Source: Kribbella antibiotica
GTDB taxonomy: Bacteria; Actinomycetota; Actinomycetes; Propionibacteriales; Kribbellaceae
DNA length: 58,547 nucleotides
Assembly: GCF_004349055.1 (NCBI RefSeq)
Contig: NZ_SMKX01000040.1
Coordinates: forward strand, 1-58,547
Direction of reading: 5' to 3'
A model generated the notes under the pieces. That model did not search any database and had not been told where the DNA came from. It saw nothing but the letters and a program-made list of their open reading frames with translations. This document shows positions 17,781 to 25,872 of the stretch, piece after piece; the stretch's first letter is position 1; each line of letters opens with the position of its first letter. Both the position numbers and the translations under genes were made by a program.

Positions 17781-18674
17781 ATGACTCAGACGCCCGATGA
17801 GACCCCTTTCGTGACCGCGGAGATCGCCACCCAGCCGGAACTCTGGCGTCAGGTCGGCAGCAGTTTCGCGCAGTACGGTGACGCTTTGCCCAAAGCCGGG
17901 CAGCGTGTCGCAGCAGTCGGCTGCGGCACCTCCTGGTTCATGGCGATGGCCTACGCCGCCCTGCGCGAAGACCTAGGCCAGGGCGAGACCGATGCCTTCG
18001 CCGGTTCGGAGTTCCCGAACGACCGCTCGTACGACGTCGTGGTCGTAATCAGCCGCTCCGGTACGACGACCGAGGTGCTCGACCTGATCCGGTCGACCGA
18101 GCTGCCGACCGTGGCGATCACCGCGACCCCCGGGTCGCCGATCGTTGACCTGGCCGATCAGACGATCATGCTCGACTTCGCGGATGAGCAGTCCGTTGTC
18201 CAAACCCGCTTCGCGACCACCGTGCTGGCGCTCCTGCGCGCATCGCTCGGTCAGGATCTCGAGCAGGCCGCTGCGGATGCGCAGACCGCGCTGACCATCG
18301 ACGTGGACGAGCTGGCCAAGCTCGAGCAGGTCACGTACGTCGGCACCCGCTGGACCGTCGGTCTGGCTCACGAGGCGGCTCTCAAGCAGCGCGAGGCGGC
18401 GTCGGCGTGGACCGAGGCCTACCCGGCGATGGACTACCGGCACGGTCCGATCGCAATCGCGCAGCCCGGCCGCGGAGTGTGGATCTTCGGCGACGCTCCG
18501 GTCGGCTTCCTGGACGACGTCGCCGCCACCGGCGCCACGATCGTTCATCACGCCGAGCTGGACCCCCTGGCCTCGCTCGTCGTAGCCCAGCGCGTCGCCG
18601 TCGCCAAGGCGCTGGCCCTCGGCCTGAACCCGGACCAGCCGCGCAGCCTGACCCGTTCGGTCATCCTTCCCTGA
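17781..18674 (+). CDS. SIS-domain sugar-phosphate isomerase/deaminase (AgaS/GlmS-like)
   Basis: 297 residues with two SIS domains. Seen: AVGCGTSWFMA and the phosphate-binding VISRSGTTTEVLDL in the first, and KQREAASAWTEAY and DYRHGPIA in the second, close to the isomerase half of GlmS and to AgaS. Lacks the glutaminase domain of GlmS, so ammonia-dependent deamination/isomerisation of an amino-sugar phosphate is likely. Divergent from and probably controlled by the DeoR regulator. GGAG precedes the ATG. Confidence 0.87.
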   Translation: MTQTPDETPFVTAEIATQPELWRQVGSSFAQYGDALPKAGQRVAAVGCGTSWFMAMAYAALREDLGQGETDAFAGSEFPNDRSYDVVVVISRSGTTTEVLDLIRSTELPTVAITATPGSPIVDLADQTIMLDFADEQSVVQTRFATTVLALLRASLGQDLEQAAADAQTALTIDVDELAKLEQVTYVGTRWTVGLAHEAALKQREAASAWTEAYPAMDYRHGPIAIAQPGRGVWIFGDAPVGFLDDVAATGATIVHHAELDPLASLVVAQRVAVAKALALGLNPDQPRSLTRSVILP

Positions 18675-18709
18675 ATCACGCACGGATCGGCCTACTTCGT
18701 GGTTCGGCG

Positions 18710-18738
18710 TTGACGCAGGGTAGTCGAGTGATTACCTT
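18710..18738 (+). promoter_or_regulatory. vegetative-type promoter of the polyester-hydrolase gene
   Basis: TTGACG, 17-nt spacer, TACCTT. One of the better sigma70-like promoters in the window. About 80 nt upstream of the chosen GTG start. Confidence 0.55.
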
Positions 18739-18820
18739 GGCGCGGTGAGTCGCCTTACCACCGAGTAGGCCGGTGCTGGACAGGCGATTCACCCCGCCCC
18801 GTTCCACCGAAGGAGTTGCC

Positions 18821-19699
18821 GTGCGCGCTTTCCGTCGCCGTCCGCTGCAGATCTTCCTCGCAACGCTGTTCGCCGCCGCTGTGCTGACCCCAGCCACTGG
18901 CCAGGCCGCTCCCACGGCCGTCAATCCGTACGAGCGAGGTCCGGCTCCGACCAATGCCAGCATCGAAGCACCGCAAGGAGCCTTCGCCACCGCGACGGTG
19001 ACCGTCCCGGCCTCCGCGGCCCGCGGTTTCGGCGGCGGCACCATCTACTACCCGACCAGTACGAGCGAAGGCACGTTCGGTGCGGTCGCCATCTCACCCG
19101 GCTTCACCGCGACTCAGTCGAGCGTCGCCTGGCTCGGGCCCAGGCTGGCCTCGCAGGGCTTCGTGATCATCACCATCGACACGCTGTCCCGCTACGACTC
19201 ACCGGCCAGCCGCGGTGACCAGTTGCTGGCAGCGCTGGACTACCTCACCACCACCAGTTCGGTCCGGTCGCGGATCGACGCGAGCCGGCTCGGTGCGATG
19301 GGCCACTCGATGGGCGGCGGAGGCTCCCTCGAGGCTGCCAAGGACCGGCCCGCACTCCAGGCCATCGTCCCGCTGGCCGGCTACAACACCACGAAGAACT
19401 GGTCTCAGGTCTCCGTGCCGACCCTGGTCGTGGGGGCCGAGAGCGACACCGTCGCCCCGGTCAGCAGCCACTCCGAACCGTTCTACACCAGCCTGCCGGC
19501 CACCCTCGACAAGGCGTACCTGGAGCTGAACAACGCCAGCCACTCCGCACCGACCTCGCCGAACACGACGGTCGCGAAGTACAGCATTTCCTGGCTGAAG
19601 CGCTTCGTCGACGACGACACCCGCTACGAGCAGTTCATCTGCCCCGGACCGGGTGCGAGCACGACCGTCGAGGAATACCGGTCGACCTGCCCGTTCTGA
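18821..19699 (+). CDS. secreted polyester hydrolase / cutinase (PET-hydrolase family)
   Basis: 292 residues from a GTG start with AAGGAG 5-6 nt upstream (an upstream ATG frame has no ribosome site). A signal peptide ends near GQAA. The mature protein starts NPYERGPAPT and keeps the whole actinobacterial cutinase architecture of Thermobifida enzymes: triad Ser163 (GHSMGG), Asp209 (ESDTVAP), His241, and the C-terminal disulfide pair Cys274-Cys290. Differences at substrate-cleft positions: Tyr188 replaces the near-invariant Trp (W155 in TfCut2, W185 in IsPETase), Phe95 replaces the oxyanion-side Tyr, and SHS (240-242) has the Ser seen in IsPETase where thermophilic cutinases have Phe. Expected to cleave cutin or aliphatic polyesters; PET activity is a possibility only. 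Confidence 0.92.
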   Translation: MRAFRRRPLQIFLATLFAAAVLTPATGQAAPTAVNPYERGPAPTNASIEAPQGAFATATVTVPASAARGFGGGTIYYPTSTSEGTFGAVAISPGFTATQSSVAWLGPRLASQGFVIITIDTLSRYDSPASRGDQLLAALDYLTTTSSVRSRIDASRLGAMGHSMGGGGSLEAAKDRPALQAIVPLAGYNTTKNWSQVSVPTLVVGAESDTVAPVSSHSEPFYTSLPATLDKAYLELNNASHSAPTSPNTTVAKYSISWLKRFVDDDTRYEQFICPGPGASTTVEEYRSTCPF

Positions 19700-19715
19700 C
19701 CTGGGCCTGGTGATC

Positions 19716-19756
19716 TGGGCCTGGCCCGGCTGCGCGAGGCGACCGGGCCAGGCCCA
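19716..19756. terminator. bidirectional hairpin terminator
   Basis: Perfect 14-bp stem (TGGGCCTGGCCCGG and its complement) with a 13-nt loop, placed between the ends of the convergent polyester-hydrolase and serine-hydrolase genes. Confidence 0.8.
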
Positions 19757-19757
19757 A

Positions 19758-20765
19758 TCATTCGCAGTGGACCGCCGTGAACAGGCCGATCACTGCACTC
19801 GACGCGTCGCCACCTGGGAGCGGGTTGTACGAGAGCGTTGCGTGGGTAGCGCCGGAGTGAGTCGAGTACGTCGTGTAGCCCAGCAGTTCGCCGCTGTGTC
19901 CCTCGACCGTGGTCCCGCAAGGCAGACGGAACCGCTGGAGACCGAGCCCGTAGTCGAAGAGTCCTGTGGCGGGGACATAGCGCCGCATCTCGGCCAGTGC
20001 GGCTCTGCTGGTCAGTCGTGCGTCGAAGAGCGCAGCGAAGAACCGGTTGAGGTCAGCCGTCGTGGAGATCATCTCGCCGGCTGCCCAGTCCAGCGACGGG
20101 TTCATCAGCGTCGCATCGACCAGCTTGCCGTCGACCGAGGTGTAGCCGGGCGCGTGCGGGGTCGGCAGGCCAGGCCAGTCGCCGGGCAGACTCGTATGCG
20201 TCAGCGCGAGCGGTTTCACGATCCGCCGGACGATCTCAGCGCCGTACGGGCGGCCCGTGACGCGCTCGATCAGCAGTCCGGCCAGGATGTAGTTGGTGTT
20301 CGAGTAGTGCCACCCCGTGCCGGGTGGGAAGTACGGCGGGTGGCTGAAGGCGACGGTCAGTAGTTGTGAAGGCTCGTAGTGCTGGAAGCGGTCAGAGCCA
20401 CGCCAGCGGTTCGTCGACCACCCAGGATCATGCGCGTAGTCGTAGATCCCGCTGGTGTGATCGAGCACTTGCCGGACAGTGATCCGTCGCCCGCCCGGCA
20501 CGACGCCCGGCAGATACCGCTCGATCGGTGCGTCGAGGCGGACCCGTTGCTCGTCCACGAGCTGGAGGACCGCGGTCGCGACGAACGTCTTCGTGACACT
20601 GCCGATCCGGAAATACGCATCGGGTGTGATCGGTCCGGCGGCACTGGACTGTGCACCGACCGCCAGCACAGCGGTGGAGGCAGCCCCGTCGTCGACGAGC
20701 TGCTGGAGTTGGGGGACCGGGGCGAGAGCCAGGACTGCGCTGGCCAGAAGCGCGGTGAAGTTCAT
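19758..20765 (-). CDS. serine hydrolase, beta-lactamase/DD-carboxypeptidase family
   Basis: 335 residues. N-terminal hydrophobic signal sequence, then the serine beta-lactamase fold: S-x-x-K in RIGSVTKTF, Y-x-N in YSNTNY, and an HSG motif (EGHSGELLG) in place of KTG, as in class C-like esterases and D-Ala-D-Ala carboxypeptidases. Two Cys near the C-terminus may pair. Exported. Convergent with the polyester-hydrolase gene. Cell-wall peptidase or esterase; sequence does not decide. Confidence 0.88.
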   Translation of the reverse strand: MNFTALLASAVLALAPVPQLQQLVDDGAASTAVLAVGAQSSAAGPITPDAYFRIGSVTKTFVATAVLQLVDEQRVRLDAPIERYLPGVVPGGRRITVRQVLDHTSGIYDYAHDPGWSTNRWRGSDRFQHYEPSQLLTVAFSHPPYFPPGTGWHYSNTNYILAGLLIERVTGRPYGAEIVRRIVKPLALTHTSLPGDWPGLPTPHAPGYTSVDGKLVDATLMNPSLDWAAGEMISTTADLNRFFAALFDARLTSRAALAEMRRYVPATGLFDYGLGLQRFRLPCGTTVEGHSGELLGYTTYSTHSGATHATLSYNPLPGGDASSAVIGLFTAVHCE

Positions 20766-21103
20766 GCCCAGAACGCTATGAATTTCGGCGCCGCGCCGAT
20801 ATCCGGCCAGCCCCCGAACTCAGGCGGGGGATAACCCCACCTGCCGCGACGGTGAGACCACTTCTGCGCGCATCCGGGGCCCGGGCCTAAGATCGGGGCG
20901 TGGATCGGCTCAACCAAGTCGGTCCGTAGCGCGTCTTGTTCGGTGAAGGCACTGTCCGGGAACTTCCGGCCGGAGCACCGCGTTGAGCCGTCGTAGCAGC
21001 ATCTCAGGGGTAAACCCGGGTGTTCCCGACGTGCGCAGAGGACGGTGACCGAGGCACCATGGCCTTCACGCTCATTGCCGAGAGGACCCAGGGAGGCGTA
21101 GCG
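20766..21103 (+). other. 338-nt 5' region of sigE
   Basis: No gene supported. Holds the SigE-type promoter at 20958-20986 and a TAAGAT hexamer near 20888 that could be a second -10 but lacks a -35. The in-frame ATG at 21059 is the alternative sigE start. Confidence 0.4.
20958..20986 (+). promoter_or_regulatory. ECF sigma (SigE-type) promoter of sigE
   Basis: GGGAACTT (-35) then CGTTGA (-10), with 16 nt between GGAACT and CGTT. This matches the GGAAC-N16-CGTT consensus of SigE/RpoE-like factors, about 115 nt upstream of the sigE start, so positive autoregulation is expected. Confidence 0.7.
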
Positions 21104-21739
21104 GTGAAGCCGCTCGATACGTCACTGGCACCCGCGCGTTCCGCGGAGCCGGTGCCGGAGACGCTGCCCTCGTGGGACGAGATCGTCCGTACTCACTCTG
21201 CCCGGGTCTACCGGCTGGCCTACCGCCTGACGGGGAACAAGCACGACGCGGAGGACCTCACTCAGGAGGTCTTCGTCCGGGTGTTCCGGTCGCTGTCGTC
21301 CTACACACCCGGCACTTTCGAGGGCTGGCTGTACCGGATCACCACCAACCTGTTCCTGGACGGTGCCCGCCGCAAGCAGCGGATCCGGTTCGACGGCCTG
21401 CCGGAGGATGCGCACGACCGGCTGCCGGCCAAGGGTGACGGCCCGGCCGACAAGCTGAACGCGGAGCTGTTCGACCACGACGTGCAGGGCGCCCTGGATT
21501 CGCTGCCGGAGGACTTCCGTGCCGCGGTCGTGCTCTGCGACATCGAGGGCATGACGTACGACGAGATCGCCGACGTGCTGGATGTGAAGCTCGGGACGGT
21601 CCGTAGCCGGATCCACCGCGGCCGGTCGATGCTGCGCAAGCACCTGGAGCACCGGGCCCCGCGGCCGGGTCAGACCAGGATCAGCGGTCCCTCCAAGGAT
21701 GGTCTGCTCGGTGAGAGTTCCGGAGGTGAGTGGCGATGA
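21104..21739 (+). CDS. sigE: ECF RNA polymerase sigma factor SigE
   Basis: 211 residues from GTG 21104 (GGGAGG 8 nt upstream); an ATG at 21059 would add 15 residues and one at 21020 28. Region 2 is clear ([20 protein letters not shown], then [11 protein letters not shown] and [18 protein letters not shown]); region 4 is the HTH in [20 protein letters not shown]. Directs transcription of envelope-stress genes. Followed with an ATGA overlap by its anti-sigma gene, then by RseB-like, HtrA and TatB genes. The same order without RseB is recalled for M. tuberculosis Rv1221-Rv1224. Confidence 0.94.
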   Translation: MKPLDTSLAPARSAEPVPETLPSWDEIVRTHSARVYRLAYRLTGNKHDAEDLTQEVFVRVFRSLSSYTPGTFEGWLYRITTNLFLDGARRKQRIRFDGLPEDAHDRLPAKGDGPADKLNAELFDHDVQGALDSLPEDFRAAVVLCDIEGMTYDEIADVLDVKLGTVRSRIHRGRSMLRKHLEHRAPRPGQTRISGPSKDGLLGESSGGEWR

Positions 21740-22347
21740 GCCTTCAGCACCCGATGGACAAGCTCAGTGCCGTGGTCGACGGCCAACTCGACCATGACTC
21801 GCGCGACAAGGTCCTGAGCCACCTGGTCAGCTGCGACACCTGCCGCGCCGAGGTGGACGCCCAGCGCCGGCTGAAGGCCCGGATGGCTGCCCTGGAGGCA
21901 CCGGAGCCATCCACCGACCTGATGCAGCGGCTGATGGGCGTCTCGTCCTTCGCCACCGAACCGCGTGAAGAGATCCGGCCGGTGCTCACACCGGCTCCGT
22001 CGCTCTTCCCACAGCGCTCTGCCTTCCCCGCAGCCCGCACCGGCGCCAGCCGCCCGGGAGCACCTCGTACGACGCGCTCGCGCCGCCGTACCGGGGTGTT
22101 GGGTGCAGCCGGCTCCGCAGCGGCCGTCGCTTCCCTCCTGGGGACGGCGTTCGTCATCGGCGACCCGGCCCGGTCGGAGCAGCCGCCGTCGCTGCGGCCA
22201 CCGGTCACAAGCTTCTCGACCGACCACGCGAGCCTGACGGGCGGGACACCGTTCACCGACTCGGTCGCCGGGTTCAACTCGTACAACGGGACCGGATACG
22301 TCGGGTTCAACTCGACGCTGCAGCCAGTAGCCCTGACCGGGCGCTGA
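21736..22347 (+). CDS. rseA: zinc-type anti-sigma factor, RseA-like
   Basis: 203 residues. The N-terminal anti-sigma domain has the HxxxCxxC zinc motif (His29, Cys33, Cys36 in HLVSCDTC). A Pro/Arg-rich linker, then one likely membrane segment around residues 118-140 ([20 protein letters not shown]) and a short outside part with Gly/Asn-rich repeats (GFNSYNG, VGFNS). Expected to hold SigE at the membrane. ATG 21736 is chosen over GTG 21730 because of the ATGA overlap with sigE and the GGAGG spacing. Confidence 0.85.
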   Translation: MSLQHPMDKLSAVVDGQLDHDSRDKVLSHLVSCDTCRAEVDAQRRLKARMAALEAPEPSTDLMQRLMGVSSFATEPREEIRPVLTPAPSLFPQRSAFPAARTGASRPGAPRTTRSRRRTGVLGAAGSAAAVASLLGTAFVIGDPARSEQPPSLRPPVTSFSTDHASLTGGTPFTDSVAGFNSYNGTGYVGFNSTLQPVALTGR

Positions 22348-22350
22348 TCG

Positions 22351-23406
22351 GTGAGCCTCAACCGGCTCGCCGTCCTGGTCAGCACCGCCCTGATCGGCAT
22401 CGGCCTGCCCTTGCCTGCCACCGCGGCCACCGCGCTGGACCGGGAGGACGCGCCGGAGGCCGTCAGCTGGCTGGAGAAGGCTGCGGCAGCGCCGAACAAG
22501 GTTTCGTACCACGGCACCCAGATCATCACCGCCTGGGGACCGCAGGGCGCGAGTTCGGCCATGCTCGAGATCACCCACGCGGCATCGCAGGGCTCGGAGA
22601 TCAGCGTGGTCGGCTCCGGCTCCTCACCGGGCGCCAAGGCCTTCGTGCAGCGAGCGACCAGCACCGATGCCTCCATTGACGGCGGTCCACTCGCGCTGCT
22701 GCAGGCGACGTACAAGCTGGTCTACAAGTGCTGCACCGACCTGATCGGGCGGACGGCGGTTCTGGTCGAGGCGGTGCGTGCCGACAAGACCCTCGCTGCG
22801 CGGTTCTGGATCGACAAGACCACCGGGCTGCTCCTGCAGCGGCAGCTGTTCAGCGTGGACGGCAGGACGATGGTCCGGGCGACCGTGTTCACCGAGCTCA
22901 GCATCGAGGACTCGGAGTTCATCGGCCATCTCCCACCGATGACTCCGAACGGTGTGGAGCCGCTGGGGCTCGGCAAAGCTGAGCAACTGCGGTCCGAGGG
23001 CTGGATCTGCGCAGCTGAGCTGCCCGCGGCCCTCAAGCTGTACGACGTCCACCAGGACACCGGCAACGGATCATTCCAGTTCTCGTACTCCGACGGTCTG
23101 TTCAACGCCTCGCTCTTCGAGCAGCGTGGCGCGCTGGATCCGGCCGCGGTGGCCGGCTTCAGCCCGACCGCGACCCCCGGCGTCTACGTCCGCTACGGCA
23201 TGCCCTCGTACGTCGTCTGGTCGTCGGGCGGGATCGTCTACACCCTGATCGGTGACCTGCCACCGGATTCGCTGGCGAAGGTGGTCGGATCGTTCCCGCA
23301 TGACCTGCCGGTGGAGCTGACAGCGGTCCAGCGGATCGGCAGCGGACTGGCCAGAATCGCGACCTGGCTCACTCCGATGGGTGCGCTTTCACCAAAGCTG
23401 GGATAA
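22351..23406 (+). CDS. exported RseB/MucB-like sigma-E regulatory protein
   Basis: 351 residues from a GTG start 3 nt after the anti-sigma stop. Signal peptide to about ATAATA. The first domain (VSYHGTQIITAW, then VVGSG and FWIDKTTGLLLQRQLF) resembles the LolA-like domain of RseB/MucB, and the second half (DVHQDTGNGSFQFSYSDGLF, YVRYGMPSYVVW) the smaller C-terminal domain. In Proteobacteria RseB protects the anti-sigma factor from the first protease. Position between the anti-sigma gene and htrA supports the same role outside the membrane. Confidence 0.78.
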   Translation: MSLNRLAVLVSTALIGIGLPLPATAATALDREDAPEAVSWLEKAAAAPNKVSYHGTQIITAWGPQGASSAMLEITHAASQGSEISVVGSGSSPGAKAFVQRATSTDASIDGGPLALLQATYKLVYKCCTDLIGRTAVLVEAVRADKTLAARFWIDKTTGLLLQRQLFSVDGRTMVRATVFTELSIEDSEFIGHLPPMTPNGVEPLGLGKAEQLRSEGWICAAELPAALKLYDVHQDTGNGSFQFSYSDGLFNASLFEQRGALDPAAVAGFSPTATPGVYVRYGMPSYVVWSSGGIVYTLIGDLPPDSLAKVVGSFPHDLPVELTAVQRIGSGLARIATWLTPMGALSPKLG

Positions 23407-23421
23407 TCGATGACGGATGGA

Positions 23422-23443
23422 ACTCCCGGCTACTCTCGGGAGT
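23422..23443 (+). terminator. small hairpin between rseB-like gene and htrA
   Basis: ACTCCCG / CGGGAGT, 7-bp stem with 8-nt loop, 15 nt after the stop codon. Could be a partial terminator or processing site; the genes look like one operon. Confidence 0.35.
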
Positions 23444-23483
23444 GGCACCGGCCGATCTTCCCGACCCCGAGTGAGGCGATCAC

Positions 23484-24965
23484 ATGAGCACCAACGACGC
23501 CGAACCGACGCCTCCGAGCACCCCGCCACTGGCTGGGCTGACGCCGCCCGTGCCCGGCACCGGTACGACGCCGCTGGCTGCGCCGCGCAGTGACTCGGCG
23601 TACCGGCAAACGGAGAGCTCACCGCAGCCTGCTCTGCAGCAGCCGCTGCAGCCCCCGTCGCCCAATCAGCCGATGCCCAGCGCGCCGACGCCCGGGCAGC
23701 CGGGTCTCAACCAGCCGATGCGCTCGGTGACGCAGCGCAGCTTCGGTGCGCAGGAGCCGACCTTCCGCCCGGTCTACCCAGGCCAGGCCTGGCCGACCGA
23801 GCGCCCTGGCTACCAAGGCCCTGTGCCCCCGCCGCCGCTGGACTGGCATCAGCAGCAGGCCCGCGCGTACACGCCGGCTGAGCCGCCCAAGAAGCTCGAC
23901 AATCGCGTCATCGTGATCGCAGCGATCGTTGCGCTGATCGTCGGTCTGCTGGCCGGTGGCGGTGCGGCCGTGACCGTGGTCGCGCTGAACGGCAACGGCC
24001 CGATCACCGAGCAGCCGGATGTCCCGGTCGGGACCGGCACCGATCCGAAGATCAAGACCGGATCGGTCTCCGCGGTCGCCAGCACCCTGCTGCCGAGTGT
24101 TGTCCAGCTGCGCGTCGAGGGCTCGGACAACTCCCAGTCGACGGGTTCCGGGTTCGTCATCGACAACGCCGGTCACGTGCTGACCAACAACCACGTGGTC
24201 GCCGAAGCCGCCAAGGGCGGCTCGATCCAGATCATCAGCCAGCAGGGCAAGTCGCAGACCGCCCGTCTGGTCGGCCGCTCCCCGGCGTACGACCTGGCCG
24301 TCGTGCAGGTGATCGGGCTGGCGGCGCCGGCGGTGCAGTTCGGCCAGTCGGATCAGGCGATCGTCGGGCAGGACGTCGTTGCCATCGGCTCACCGCTCGG
24401 GCTGGCCGGCACGGTCACCTCGGGCATCATCTCGGCGAAGAACCGGCCGGTGACGGCCGGTGACAGCGCGGACCAGGCGTCGTACATCAATGCTCTGCAG
24501 ACCGACGCAGCGATCAACCCGGGCAACTCGGGCGGACCGCTGGTCGACATGAACGCCCGGGTGATCGGGGTGAACTCGGCGATCGCTGCCGTGCGTGGTT
24601 CGCAGGAGGGCCAGAGCGGCAACATCGGGCTCGGGTTCGCGATCCCGATCGACCAGGCCCGCCGGACCGCTCAGCAGTTGATCGCGAACGGCAAGGCGAC
24701 CTTCCCGGTGATCGGCGCGAACGTCGACATGCGGTTCGAGGGCGGCGCCCGCGTGAGTACGGTGAACGCCGGTTCGCCGGCTGCGCGGGCCGGTCTGCGG
24801 GTCGGCGATGTGATCACCGAGATCAACAAGCAACTGGTCGACACAGCCGAAGGGCTGATCGTCGCCATCCGCTCGCACCAGCCGGGTGAGAGCGTCCGTC
24901 TGGTCTACGAACGCAGCGGCCGCCCACGCCAGGCGACCGTGACTCTCGCCGAGCAGATCGGCTGA
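23484..24965 (+). CDS. htrA: HtrA/DegP-family serine protease with PDZ domain
   Basis: 493 residues. A long Pro/Gln-rich cytoplasmic N-terminus (about 130 residues), one membrane segment (VIVIAAIVALIVGLLAGGGA), then a trypsin-like domain with triad His237 (LTNNHVV), Asp270 (AYDLAVV) and Ser349 (NPGNSGGPL), and a C-terminal PDZ domain (GSPAARAGLRVGDVITEIN). Membrane-anchored quality-control protease facing outside. Its place after the SigE/RseA/RseB genes suggests it belongs to the SigE regulon and may act on the anti-sigma factor. Confidence 0.95.
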   Translation: MSTNDAEPTPPSTPPLAGLTPPVPGTGTTPLAAPRSDSAYRQTESSPQPALQQPLQPPSPNQPMPSAPTPGQPGLNQPMRSVTQRSFGAQEPTFRPVYPGQAWPTERPGYQGPVPPPPLDWHQQQARAYTPAEPPKKLDNRVIVIAAIVALIVGLLAGGGAAVTVVALNGNGPITEQPDVPVGTGTDPKIKTGSVSAVASTLLPSVVQLRVEGSDNSQSTGSGFVIDNAGHVLTNNHVVAEAAKGGSIQIISQQGKSQTARLVGRSPAYDLAVVQVIGLAAPAVQFGQSDQAIVGQDVVAIGSPLGLAGTVTSGIISAKNRPVTAGDSADQASYINALQTDAAINPGNSGGPLVDMNARVIGVNSAIAAVRGSQEGQSGNIGLGFAIPIDQARRTAQQLIANGKATFPVIGANVDMRFEGGARVSTVNAGSPAARAGLRVGDVITEINKQLVDTAEGLIVAIRSHQPGESVRLVYERSGRPRQATVTLAEQIG

Positions 24966-25015
24966 CATCCGCTCGGGTACGCTGTCTGCCGGGGCACGAG
25001 GAGTGAGGTGAATCC

Positions 25016-25357
25016 ATGTTCGGCATCGGGCCGCTCGAGCTGGTTGTGATCGCGATCGTCGCCGTTCTGGTCTTCGGTCCGGAACGGCTGCCGGAGTTCG
25101 CGCGCACCGCGGGCAACCTGCTGCGTCAGGTCCGCCGGATGGTCTCCAACGCACAGAACGACCTGCGCAGTGAGCTGGGCCCGGAGTTCGCCGACCTGGA
25201 GCTGCAGGACCTCAACCCCCGCAACTTCGTCCGCAAGCACCTGCTCGAAGGTGCCGACGACTTCGACGACGACAAGCCCGTCTCCACGGACTTCGCCGAC
25301 GCACCCCAGCGCCTCCCCGCCGGCGCCAAGCCCCCTTACGACCCCGAGTCCACCTGA
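25016..25357 (+). CDS. tatB: Sec-independent (twin-arginine) translocase subunit TatB
   Basis: 113 residues. Begins MFGIGPLELVVIAIVAVLVF, with the short membrane helix, then the FGPERLPE hinge and an amphipathic helix (ARTAGNLLRQVRRMVSN), as in TatB. Acidic C-terminal tail. Part of the receptor complex for folded, RR-signal proteins such as the glycoamylase-like protein at 43921. GGAG and GAGG sites precede the ATG. Its last 22 nt overlap the convergent acetyltransferase gene. Confidence 0.92.
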   Translation: MFGIGPLELVVIAIVAVLVFGPERLPEFARTAGNLLRQVRRMVSNAQNDLRSELGPEFADLELQDLNPRNFVRKHLLEGADDFDDDKPVSTDFADAPQRLPAGAKPPYDPEST

Positions 25358-25863
25358 GCGGTTCGCTCGTAGGCGACCATCGCGTCGCGGCCGCTGGCCA
25401 GCGCGTATGCGTCTGGCTCGGTGCGGACTAGTCGGAAGCCGGACCGCTCCGCCGTACGGCGTGCTGCGCCGTTGGTGCTCGCGGTTTTGATCCAGAGGCG
25501 CTGGTGGCCGGCGGCGAAGAACCAGTGGGCGACTAGCTCGATGGCCTCGACGATGACGCCGCGGCCTTGCGCGTCGGGGTGGAGCCAGAAGCCGAGTTCG
25601 CCGCTGCCCTCCTCCATGCGGAAGAGGGTCAGGTTGCCTAGACCGAGGTCAGTCGCGGCGTCGGCCACGCACCAGTTGAACCGCGTTCCGGCAGCGCGCT
25701 GCTCGGCCATGTCCTTCAGCCAGAACTGCACGTCCTCGACGGTGAACGGCTGCGGGATGAACGGCAGGAAGTGGGCTGTCGCTTGGTTCGTGCGCGCGGT
25801 CGAGATCCGTTGGGCCTCGTCCGAGCGCCACTCCCGCAACTGCAGCCGGGAACTGCTCAGCAC
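25336..25863 (-). CDS. GNAT acetyltransferase, RimJ/RimL type
   Basis: 175 residues. LELREW-like start (SRLQLREWRSDEA), then LGFWLHPDAQGRGVIVEAIE (acetyl-CoA loop) and KTASTNGAARRTAERSGF, the usual signature of the RimJ/RimL group that acetylates protein N-termini or small molecules. GTG start 9 nt after mrp on the same strand, so cotranscribed. Acceptor unknown. Confidence 0.85.
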   Translation of the reverse strand: MLSSSRLQLREWRSDEAQRISTARTNQATAHFLPFIPQPFTVEDVQFWLKDMAEQRAAGTRFNWCVADAATDLGLGNLTLFRMEEGSGELGFWLHPDAQGRGVIVEAIELVAHWFFAAGHQRLWIKTASTNGAARRTAERSGFRLVRTEPDAYALASGRDAMVAYERTAQVDSGS

Positions 25864-25872
25864 CGTACGACG

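Noticed and set aside
16891..17784. 297-codon plus-strand ORF antisense to the DeoR gene, with a good AGGAGG 8 nt before its ATG
   Set aside because: It exactly mirrors the DeoR gene, its protein is an Asp/Gly/Val-rich low-complexity string typical of a GC-rich shadow frame, and the DeoR reading has clear domains. The ribosome-like site may be chance.
20880..20900. TAAGAT as a strong sigma70 promoter of sigE
   Set aside because: No usable -35 at 16-19 nt; kept only as a possibility in the region note.
23418..23450. GGAACT before htrA as a second SigE promoter
   Set aside because: No CGTT at the right distance; the GGAACT is part of a hairpin stem.
24390..25154. Minus-strand ORF overlapping the end of htrA and the start of tatB
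   Set aside because: No start signal, no family, and it crosses two real genes.
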